Assembly: GCA_964422155.1 (NCBI GenBank)
Contig: CAYQZZ010000105.1
Coordinates: 1-5,105, forward strand
From: JBGPRB01 sp964422155
Lineage (GTDB): Bacteria; Chloroflexota; Dehalococcoidia; Dehalococcoidales; RBG-16-60-22
Reading direction: 5' to 3'
DNA length: 5,105 nt
The first letter of the stretch is position 1. Every line of letters starts with the position of its first letter. Shown here piece by piece: positions 1 to 5,105 of this stretch. A program made the position numbers and the translations under genes. The notes under the pieces were generated by a model. The model saw only the letters and a program-made list of their open reading frames with translations, was not told the DNA's origin and ran no database searches.

Positions 1-270
1 GGCATGAACCTTGAGGAAAAGGAGGACATCGCCCGCTTCATAATCGATGTATACGAAGGCCAGGGAGATACCTATCCAGACACACCGGTCCTGAAAAACG
101 GCATCAAGAGCATTGTCCTCGTAGAACATGACATGGGCGTGGTTATGGACATTGCTGATAGGATAGTCGTTCTCGACTTCGGTTATAAAATCGCAGAGGG
201 CACTCCGGTTGAAATTAAGTCCAACCCAGAGGTTATTAAGGCCTACCTAGGTGAGGAATTAAAGACCTAG
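1..270 (+). CDS. livG: LivG-type ABC transporter ATP-binding protein, C-terminal fragment (5' end outside window)
   Basis: This is the last 89 codons of an ABC ATPase of the branched-chain-amino-acid (HAAT) import family; it couples ATP hydrolysis to transport at the inner face of the membrane. The frame is open to the window edge and begins with GMN, which matches the end of the LivG D-loop (normally after DEPAAG), so the ATG at 4 is an internal Met and not the start. Counting that Met as 1, the H-loop is EHDMG with His at 42, followed by VVMDIADRIVVLDFG and the LivG-typical tail GTP...NPEVIKAYLGEE. Walker A, Q-loop, signature motif and Walker B lie upstream of the window. About 13 extra residues (roughly 21-33, GDTYPDTPVLKNG) sit between the D-loop helix and the H-loop strand compared with E. 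coli LivG as I recall it. livF follows after 39 nt. Family assignment is firm; the substrate is not known. Confidence 0.93.
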   Translation, partial: GMNLEEKEDIARFIIDVYEGQGDTYPDTPVLKNGIKSIVLVEHDMGVVMDIADRIVVLDFGYKIAEGTPVEIKSNPEVIKAYLGEELKT

Positions 271-309
271 CTAGAGAATTTTTACGATATTACAGCGTGG
301 ATAGAACCG

Positions 310-1104
310 ATGCTGCAGGTAAACAATATTGAAGTCGCTTATATGAAGGTGGTCCAGGTTTTACACAGCGTATCGCTTGAGGTAGATGATGGGAAAATCG
401 TGGCTTTGATTGGGGCTAATGGCAGCGGCAAGACGACCACGCTTAAGGCGATTTCTGGATTGTTGAAGACAGAAGAGGGCGAGATAACCAGCGGTAATAT
501 TGTTTTTGATGGCAGGAGGATTGACAGGTACGGGCCGGAGGATATCGCGGCTATCGGCATATCCCAGGTCATGGAAGGACGGAGAGTCCTGGAGCATCTC
601 AACGTGGAGGAAAATCTATATGTCGGCGCTTACTTACGCAAAGACCGGGCCGCGGTCAAGCATGACCTGGAGATGGTTTTTAACTATTTCCCCAAGATAA
701 AAGACTTTCGCCGCCGTACGAGTGGATATTTATCGGGAGGCGAACAGCAAATGCTGGTGATTGGCCGGGCGCTGATGGCAAATCCCAGTCTCATGCTCCT
801 GGACGAACCATCGCTGGGGCTGGCGCCAATCGCGGCGCAGGAAATATATGAAATTATCCAAAAGATCAATGAAGAGCAAAAAGTTTCGATCCTACTGGTA
901 GAGCAAAACGTCAAAGCTGCTCTAGGCATCGCCGACTACGGTTACGTGATGGAAAACGGCCGAATCGTCCTCGATGGCCCCGCCGAGAAGCTGAAGGACA
1001 ATGAGGATGTCAAGGAATTTTATATGGGGCTATCGGCGATAGGATCTCAAAAGAGCTTCCGTGATGTCAAACACTACCGACGAAGGAAAAGATGGCTTTC
1101 CTGA
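310..1104 (+). CDS. livF: LivF-type ABC transporter ATP-binding protein
   Basis: This is the second ATPase of the HAAT importer, expected to pair with LivG under the LivH/LivM permease. Visible in 264 residues are the A-loop Tyr11, Walker A GANGSGKTT (35-43), Q-loop Gln86 followed by the LivF-like VMEGRRV, signature LSGGEQQ (141-147), Walker B LMLLDEP (161-167, catalytic Glu166) and D-loop SLGLAP. In place of the H-loop His it has VEQN with Gln199, which is normal for LivF. All ATPase motifs are intact. The protein is longer than E. coli LivF (about 237 residues): after EDVKEFYMGL it carries a roughly 24-residue tail ending in RRRKRWLS. The ATG at 310 is the first possible start after the in-frame livG stop at 268-270. 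Its Shine-Dalgarno is weak (GGA at 299-301), so translation may depend on coupling to livG. The 3' end overlaps the ligase gene by 13 nt. Confidence 0.96.
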   Translation: MLQVNNIEVAYMKVVQVLHSVSLEVDDGKIVALIGANGSGKTTTLKAISGLLKTEEGEITSGNIVFDGRRIDRYGPEDIAAIGISQVMEGRRVLEHLNVEENLYVGAYLRKDRAAVKHDLEMVFNYFPKIKDFRRRTSGYLSGGEQQMLVIGRALMANPSLMLLDEPSLGLAPIAAQEIYEIIQKINEEQKVSILLVEQNVKAALGIADYGYVMENGRIVLDGPAEKLKDNEDVKEFYMGLSAIGSQKSFRDVKHYRRRKRWLS

Positions 1105-1112
1105 AGGAAAAG
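1082..1112 (+). promoter_or_regulatory. Duplicated GAAGGAAAAG element at the ligase start (two candidate ribosome binding sites)
   Basis: The 10-mer GAAGGAAAAG occurs at 1082-1091 and again at 1103-1112, 21 bases apart. The first copy puts AAGGA four bases before ATG 1092. The second precedes the in-frame ATG 1122, with AAGGA 13 bases and a further AGG (1111-1113) eight bases upstream. Either ATG could be the ligase start. The upstream one overlaps livF by 13 nt; the downstream one would leave a 17-nt gap and remove ten residues that carry no recognised motif. Confidence 0.55.
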
Positions 1113-3062
1113 GTTTCGCCAATGATTAGTGAAATCAGCCAGGAAAACCTTAACAAAGGTGATACCTGGCCCAAGGTACTCAAGTACAACTATGAAAAAT
1201 ACGGCAACCGGCACAAGGCAATGCGCCGCAAGCACTTTGGCATCTGGCAGTCTTACACCTGGCAAGACTCCTACCTGAGCGTAAAATACCTGGCACTCGG
1301 TTTACTTTCGCTCGGCTTTAAGGCTGGAGACAAGCTGCTTATCGTGGGTGATAACGCGCCGGAGTGGTATTTCGCAGTGCTGGCGGCCCAGTCCAATCAC
1401 GGGATTAGCGTGGGGTTGTACTCTGATTTAACGGAATCAGAGATAAAGTACATCTCAACCAATTCCGAATCCGCTTTCGCCTTTATCGAGGACCAAGAGC
1501 AGGTCGATAAATTCTTCCAGATAAAGAAAGAGTTGCCGCTGTTAAAGAAGATAATTTACTGGCGGTATAAGGGTCTTCCCCATTACCGGGACCCCGCGCT
1601 CATCGGGTACAGGCAAGTGCTGGAACTTGGGCGTGATTATGAAAAAAAGCACCCTGGTCTATTCGAGGAAAACGTAGCCAGTGGGAATGCCGATGATGTA
1701 TGCTCTCTTATCTACACTTCCGGGACTACCTGCGAGGTCCCCAAGGGAACCATGCACTCATTCAAGACGATACGGTACGGCTCCGAGTATTACCTGCACC
1801 TGGATCCATGGTATGAGACAGATAACGTGGTCTCGTATCTGCCACCGGCCTGGATATTCGAGCAATGGTTCGGCCTGGGTTGCCACCTGCTTTCAGGCAG
1901 CACCATTAACTTTCCCGAAGAGGCGGATACTCAACAGCAGGATATCCGAGAGATAGGGCCGACGATGATATTTTATAGCCCCCGCCTCTGGGAGAGGCAG
2001 GCCAGTTGGGTCCAAGCAAGGATTCGGGGTGCTGATTTTCTTAAAAAATTCACCTACCGCCTGTTCATGCCCGTAGGCTACAAGATGGCCGATTTCAAAA
2101 TCAAAAAGCAGAAACCGGGGCCACTCTGGAGCATGCTCAATGCGCTGGGGAACCTGTTTTTATTCAGGCCTATCAGGGACAGCCTCGGGCTTACCAATGC
2201 CAGGATTTGCTATACGGCTGGGTCGATGCTTAGCCCGGATATTATCAGGTTCTATCATGCTCTAAAAGTGCCTCTGAAAAGCCTTTACGGGTCGACGGAG
2301 GGTGGAGCGCTGACCGGAGCCAGCAACGATGATATTCGTCTGGATACGGTCGGCACGCTTAACCCCGGAGCCGAGGTCAGGATTACCGAAGCCGGGGAGA
2401 TTATCAGCCGGCAGCCTGGCACTTTCCTGGGTTACTATAACGACCCCGCGGCTACCGCGGAGGTTCTCAAGGATGGATGGTTCCATGGCGGTGATAGCGG
2501 ATATTTTACCGAGGATAAACATCTGGTGTTTGTGGATCGACTCAAAGACATCGTCGAACTCACCTACGGCGATAAACTGGCACCGCAGGATATCGAAAGC
2601 CGGCTGAAATTCAGCCCGTATATAAAAGATGCCTGGATATTGGCAGGGCCGGGCAGGGAGTATCCGTCGGCGATTATAATCATAGACCATGAAAATGTCG
2701 GCCACTGGGCTGATGGGAGAAAGGTGACCTATACCACTTATACCGACCTTTCCCAGAAGCCAGAGGTCTACGAACTAGTCGAGCAGGAAATAGCCAGAGT
2801 AAACAAAGACCTGCCGACCGGCTGCAGGGTCAGGAAATATGTCAATCTGCATAAGGAGTTTGACCCTGATGAGGCAGAGTTGACCAGGAACCGGAAACTG
2901 AGGAGGGCGTTCCTGGAAAAACGCTACTGCGGCCTCATCGAGGCTATTTACAGCGGCAAAACCGAGGTGCCGATAGAAGTTCAGATTAAATACCAGGACG
3001 GAAGGACAGGGATAATCAAGACGACTATCAGCATCAAATCTGTCGAGGAGGCAAACCGATGA
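1092..3062 (+). CDS. AMP-forming acyl-CoA synthetase (long-chain fatty acid-CoA ligase-like)
   Basis: This is an ANL-superfamily ligase that should convert a carboxylic acid, ATP and CoA to acyl-CoA, AMP and PPi; it is cytosolic, with no signal peptide or membrane segment seen. The 656 residues match the long-chain (ACSL/FadD15-like) branch. Motifs in order are the P-loop YTSGTTCEVPKG (208-219), LPPAWIFEQ (250-258), TAGSMLSPD (375-383), YGSTEGG (399-405), GGD with Asp468, the hinge-region DRLKD (482-486) with GDKLAPQDIE, and a C-terminal LTRNRKLRR whose Lys602 fits the catalytic lysine. Two things are odd: the P-loop has Cys214 where Gly is expected plus one extra residue, and about 40 residues follow the catalytic-lysine region. 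The gene overlaps livF by 13 nt and livH by 4 nt, so it belongs to the transporter operon and probably activates the imported acid. ATG 1122 is an alternative start. Chain length or aromatic preference cannot be told. Confidence 0.93.
   Translation: MAFLKEKVSPMISEISQENLNKGDTWPKVLKYNYEKYGNRHKAMRRKHFGIWQSYTWQDSYLSVKYLALGLLSLGFKAGDKLLIVGDNAPEWYFAVLAAQSNHGISVGLYSDLTESEIKYISTNSESAFAFIEDQEQVDKFFQIKKELPLLKKIIYWRYKGLPHYRDPALIGYRQVLELGRDYEKKHPGLFEENVASGNADDVCSLIYTSGTTCEVPKGTMHSFKTIRYGSEYYLHLDPWYETDNVVSYLPPAWIFEQWFGLGCHLLSGSTINFPEEADTQQQDIREIGPTMIFYSPRLWERQASWVQARIRGADFLKKFTYRLFMPVGYKMADFKIKKQKPGPLWSMLNALGNLFLFRPIRDSLGLTNARICYTAGSMLSPDIIRFYHALKVPLKSLYGSTEGGALTGASNDDIRLDTVGTLNPGAEVRITEAGEIISRQPGTFLGYYNDPAATAEVLKDGWFHGGDSGYFTEDKHLVFVDRLKDIVELTYGDKLAPQDIESRLKFSPYIKDAWILAGPGREYPSAIIIIDHENVGHWADGRKVTYTTYTDLSQKPEVYELVEQEIARVNKDLPTGCRVRKYVNLHKEFDPDEAELTRNRKLRRAFLEKRYCGLIEAIYSGKTEVPIEVQIKYQDGRTGIIKTTISIKSVEEANR
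3045..3051 (+). promoter_or_regulatory. Ribosome binding site of livH
   Basis: GAGGAGG lies inside the ligase coding end, seven bases before the livH ATG at 3059. With the ATGA stop/start overlap it fixes the livH start and suggests translational coupling to the ligase. Confidence 0.85.
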
Positions 3063-3949
3063 CGTTCTTGCTGCAACTGGCGGTAACCGGCTTCGGGCTG
3101 GGGATGGTCTATGCCCTCATTGCCATTGGTTTTGTCATCATCCTCAAGTGCTCCAAGGCATTCAATATCGCCCAGGGACAGTTCGTGATGATAGGCGGTT
3201 ACCTGGGCTACACTTTCCTGGTGACATTCCATCTGCCGGTCTGGGCCAGCCTGCTGGCGGCCATCGCCGTCGCTGCCATTATGGGCATATTGATCGAGCG
3301 CCTTACCCTGCGCCCGCTGGTGGGTCAATCGGTGCTGGCTATCATCATGATGACCATCGCCCTGGGGACCGTACTGGATGGAATAGCAACTTTGGTCTGG
3401 GGCGGCGAATATAAGGCCTACCACGGGGTACTGCCGACGCTGAACCTGAAAGTGGGTGAGCTATCCGTGCCCCCGGAGACATTAATCGGCATCATCGTAT
3501 CTATTATTGCGGTGGCGATACTTATGATTCTCTTCCGCTATACCAAGGCCGGTCTGGCCATGAGGGCCACCGCCGAGGATGAGCAGGTAGTGCAGAGTGC
3601 CGGTATCAAGGTAACCACGGTTTATGCCATTTCCTGGGTGATTGCCTGCGTGGTCGGCGTCATCAGCGGCATTCTTCTCGGCGGCGTGTCCGGGGTTTCG
3701 ACAGCGTTGGCTGAGGCCGGTATGAGGGCGTTCGCGGTGGTGCTGCTGGGAGGGATTGACTCAATCGGCGGGGCCATTGTCGCCGGAATCATACTGGGTA
3801 TACTGGAGAATGTCGCCTCCGGCTACCTGGACCCGCTGCTTCCCTCCGGCGGCGGGCTGGCCAATGTCTTTCCGTTTATCGTCATTATCGTTGTGCTGAC
3901 GCTCAAACCCCATGGCCTATTCGGCATGGCCAGGATTGAAAGGATTTAA
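3059..3949 (+). CDS. livH: LivH-type ABC transporter permease
   Basis: This is one of the two inner-membrane permease subunits of the HAAT importer, forming the channel with LivM. The 296 residues contain about eight hydrophobic segments, roughly 8-29, 42-58, 61-79, 92-113, 140-159, 186-208, 222-250 and 267-284. Family landmarks are GLGMVYALIAIGF near the N-terminus, ERLTLRPL (80-87), the EAA-like cytoplasmic loop GLAMRATAEDEQVVQSAGIK (165-184) that contacts the ATPases, GGIDSIGGAIVAG (231-243) and the terminal LKPHGLFG. The motif near residue 36 reads NIAQGQ where amino-acid transporters have NFAHGE. The start is well supported: ATG 3059 overlaps the ligase stop as ATGA, with GAGGAGG at 3045-3051 seven bases upstream. 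Length is normal for LivH (about 290-310). Family and role are confident; the transported compound is not determined. Confidence 0.96.
   Translation: MTFLLQLAVTGFGLGMVYALIAIGFVIILKCSKAFNIAQGQFVMIGGYLGYTFLVTFHLPVWASLLAAIAVAAIMGILIERLTLRPLVGQSVLAIIMMTIALGTVLDGIATLVWGGEYKAYHGVLPTLNLKVGELSVPPETLIGIIVSIIAVAILMILFRYTKAGLAMRATAEDEQVVQSAGIKVTTVYAISWVIACVVGVISGILLGGVSGVSTALAEAGMRAFAVVLLGGIDSIGGAIVAGIILGILENVASGYLDPLLPSGGGLANVFPFIVIIVVLTLKPHGLFGMARIERI
3939..3944 (+). promoter_or_regulatory. Ribosome binding site of livM
   Basis: AAAGGA lies in the last codons of livH, seven bases before ATG 3952. It supports that start over the in-frame Met codon at 3997, which has no comparable site at good spacing. 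Confidence 0.7.
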
Positions 3950-3951
3950 GC

Positions 3952-5004
3952 ATGAGTTTGCCTAGCGGGGTCTTCCAGGAAAGCTACGGGCAGGACATGG
4001 CCATCTTCCGCACCCGGACGCAATGGATATTGTTGCTGGCCTTCCTCGTCCTGCTCTTTGCCATGCCGCTATATTCCAGTGATAGAGTGCTCACCATACT
4101 GACCATCATGGGTATTACCATTATCAGCGTTCTCGGCCTTAATATCCTGACCGGTTACTGCGGGCAAATCTCCATCGGTCATGCCGGCTTCATGGCTGCC
4201 GGCGCCTATGTGTCTGCTATCCTTACCGCCAAGCTCGGCTGGTCGTTCTGGGCGGCCCTGCCCTGTGCCGGCCTGGGCGCGGGATTAGTAGGTATCATCT
4301 TCGGGCTGCCATCATTAAAGATAAAAGGTTTTTACCTGATTATGGCAACGGTAGCCGCCCATTTTATTATCATCTGGGTTATCCTCCAGTTCCAAAATAT
4401 CACCGGCGGCGCCGATGGGTTATCTGTGCCCCGGCCCGAGATAGGCGGCCTGGTATTGAAGTCCAAAGCCAGCTATTTCTATTTAGTGATGATCATCACC
4501 TGTATTGCGGTATACCTGGCAAAAAACATTGTCAGGACCAGGGCGGGCAGGGCTTTCGTCGCTATCCGGGATAATGACCTGGCGGCTGAGGTTATGGGTG
4601 TCAACCTGTGGACTTACAAGTTAACGGCCTTCTTTATCGGCTGTGTCTTTGCCGGTGTGTCCGGTGCGCTGCTGGTTCACTACTATGCCTACGCCAGCAC
4701 CGACCACTTTCCCTTCATGAACTCGGTATGGTACCTGGGCATGCTCATCGTCGGCGGTATGGGCAGCATGACCGGGGTTATCTTTGGCGTAGTTTCCCTT
4801 AAACTGCTGGATGAGGCGGTCACCGTTTTTGGGCCAATGTTAGCCGCCATTTTCCCCGCCATTGCTGCCCAGGCAGCCGCCTCACTCGGTCTTATCCTGC
4901 GCGGTCTGGTAATCATCCTGTTCCTCATTTTTGAGCCCAGGGGGCTGGTCCACCGGTGGGAGCTTGTCAAATCATATTACAGGCGGTGGCCTTTCTCATA
5001 TTGA
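3952..5004 (+). CDS. livM: LivM-type ABC transporter permease
   Basis: This is the second permease subunit of the HAAT importer, the partner of LivH. In 350 residues the landmarks are LNILTGYCGQISIGHAGFMA (63-82), GLPSLKIKGFYLIMATVA (118-135), TGGADGLSVP (151-160), the EAA-like loop GRAFVAIRDNDLAAEVMGVN (199-218), GGMGSMTGVIFG (268-279) and FEPRGL (327-332). Around eight to ten membrane segments are apparent, beginning near residue 25. A polar N-terminal stretch of about 22 residues precedes the first membrane segment, and the protein ends in a basic, aromatic tail (RWELVKSYYRRWPFSY). The start at 3952 is supported by AAAGGA at 3939-3944, seven bases upstream, and lies two bases after the livH stop; Met16 (codon at 3997) is a weaker alternative. 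No frameshift or missing motif is seen. Confidence 0.96.
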   Translation: MSLPSGVFQESYGQDMAIFRTRTQWILLLAFLVLLFAMPLYSSDRVLTILTIMGITIISVLGLNILTGYCGQISIGHAGFMAAGAYVSAILTAKLGWSFWAALPCAGLGAGLVGIIFGLPSLKIKGFYLIMATVAAHFIIIWVILQFQNITGGADGLSVPRPEIGGLVLKSKASYFYLVMIITCIAVYLAKNIVRTRAGRAFVAIRDNDLAAEVMGVNLWTYKLTAFFIGCVFAGVSGALLVHYYAYASTDHFPFMNSVWYLGMLIVGGMGSMTGVIFGVVSLKLLDEAVTVFGPMLAAIFPAIAAQAAASLGLILRGLVIILFLIFEPRGLVHRWELVKSYYRRWPFSY

Positions 5005-5097
5005 TTGATTAAATACGGATGAAAGGAGGTGGGTGCATTAGGAAAGGTTCTTATATTCATTTTATCGAAGCAACTCATAAATTAGTAAGGAGGATAT
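5005..5097 (+). other. AT-rich intergenic spacer between livM and the next gene
   Basis: This 93-nt spacer is the largest gap in the operon and is visibly richer in A and T than the flanking permease genes. It holds a perfect extended Shine-Dalgarno, AAAGGAGGTG at 5022-5031, with no ATG, GTG or TTG start at suitable distance that opens a useful frame, and a second site at 5087-5093 that serves ATG 5098. TTGATT (5005-5010) and TATATT (5052-5057) resemble promoter elements but are not correctly spaced from each other. No terminator hairpin is evident, so read-through from livM is likely. Confidence 0.6.
5087..5093 (+). promoter_or_regulatory. Ribosome binding site for the gene starting at 5098
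   Basis: AAGGAGG, a strong match to the anti-Shine-Dalgarno sequence, lies four bases before ATG 5098. The spacing is slightly short but usable. Confidence 0.7.
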
Positions 5098-5105
5098 ATG
5101 ACCAA
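5098..5105 (+). CDS. Start of next gene (probable substrate-binding protein of the transporter), truncated by window end
   Basis: Only ATG ACC and two further bases are in the window, so the product cannot be identified from sequence. A start is called because AAGGAGG at 5087-5093 sits four bases upstream of the ATG, and in-frame stops (TAG 5083-5085, TAA 5086-5088) close the frame just before it. Liv operons usually include a periplasmic or lipid-anchored ligand-binding protein (LivK/LivJ), which is otherwise absent here, so that is the natural expectation. This is inference from context only. Confidence 0.5.

Noticed and set aside
259..291. Possible promoter between livG and livF (TTAAAG ... 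TACGAT)
   Set aside because: Both boxes match the consensus poorly, and the 39-nt gap in a tight operon gives no independent reason to expect a promoter.
684..929. Minus-strand open frame opposite the LivF signature and Walker B region
   Set aside because: The sense frame encodes conserved ATPase motifs; the antisense product is low-complexity (Ser, Ile and Cys rich) and not credible. The other minus-strand frames at 339-602, 361-597, 1074-1265 and 4689-4970 are rejected for the same reason.
1097..1110. Inverted repeat TTTCCT-GA-AGGAAA at the livF end, as a terminator or hairpin
   Set aside because: The two-base loop is too small for a stable hairpin without opening pairs, no U-tract follows, and it lies within continuous overlapping genes.
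1681..1956. Alternative plus-strand frame inside the ligase gene
   Set aside because: It sits in another frame over the conserved P-loop and LPPAWIFEQ region and shows no domain of its own. The same holds for the short frames at 500-700, 2329-2607, 3148-3414 and 4608-4802.
2262..2705. 147-codon open frame on the minus strand inside the ligase gene
   Set aside because: It lies fully antisense to a well-supported ligase region containing the YGSTE, GGD and DRLKD motifs. Its protein has no recognisable family features, so it is most likely a coding shadow.
2981..3424. 147-codon open frame on the minus strand across the ligase/livH junction
   Set aside because: It is antisense to two genes with clear motifs. 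The product is rich in His, Gln and Asp, as expected from reverse reading of hydrophobic codons, with no known domain.
5001..5057. Possible promoter in the spacer after livM (TTGATT and TATATT)
   Set aside because: The two elements are more than 40 bases apart, so they cannot form one sigma70-type promoter, and neither has a convincing partner at 16-18 bases.
1..5105. Mobile element, CRISPR array, tRNA or rRNA gene
   Set aside because: I found no transposase-like frame, regularly spaced repeat, cloverleaf-like sequence or conserved rRNA segment on either strand.

Overview
The window is one compact, plus-strand operon segment of a bacterium. It encodes a branched-chain-amino-acid-type (Liv/HAAT) ABC importer with an acyl-CoA ligase gene inserted between the ATPase and permease genes. 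The order is 'livG (3' end only) - livF - acyl-CoA synthetase - livH - livM - [start of a further gene, probably the substrate-binding protein]. Nothing is convincingly encoded on the minus strand. I see no tRNA, rRNA, CRISPR array, insertion sequence or clear terminator.

Layout: 1-270 holds the C-terminal 89 codons of a LivG-type ATPase. 310-1104 is a complete LivF-type ATPase. 1092-3062 is a 656-residue AMP-forming acyl-CoA ligase that overlaps livF by 13 nt. 3059-3949 is LivH, overlapping the ligase by 4 nt (ATGA). 3952-5004 is LivM, two bases after livH. 5005-5097 is a 93-nt AT-rich spacer with two strong Shine-Dalgarno sequences. The second of these leads into an ATG at 5098 that runs off the window.

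Likely joint function: LivH and LivM form the membrane channel, LivG and LivF power it, and a periplasmic or lipid-anchored binding protein (expected downstream) delivers the substrate. Ligase and transporter genes overlap and are probably translationally coupled. This suggests that the imported compound is a carboxylic acid (fatty, aromatic or alicyclic) trapped in the cytoplasm as its CoA thioester, rather than an amino acid. That is inference from gene context; the substrate cannot be read from the sequence.

Taxonomy is uncertain. GC is moderate (about 50%, by eye higher in livH and livM), Shine-Dalgarno sites are strong, and Liv clusters with an embedded acyl-CoA ligase are, to my knowledge, common in anaerobic Desulfobacterota and Dehalococcoidia-like Chloroflexota. 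Either would fit; I cannot decide.

Main oddities: a Gly-to-Cys change plus one extra residue in the ligase's ATP-binding P-loop, a roughly 13-residue insertion before the LivG H-loop, a basic C-terminal tail on LivF, an extra C-terminal segment on the ligase, and an orphan perfect Shine-Dalgarno in the spacer before the next gene. The core system is a recognisable transporter-plus-ligase operon, not a wholly new class of system.
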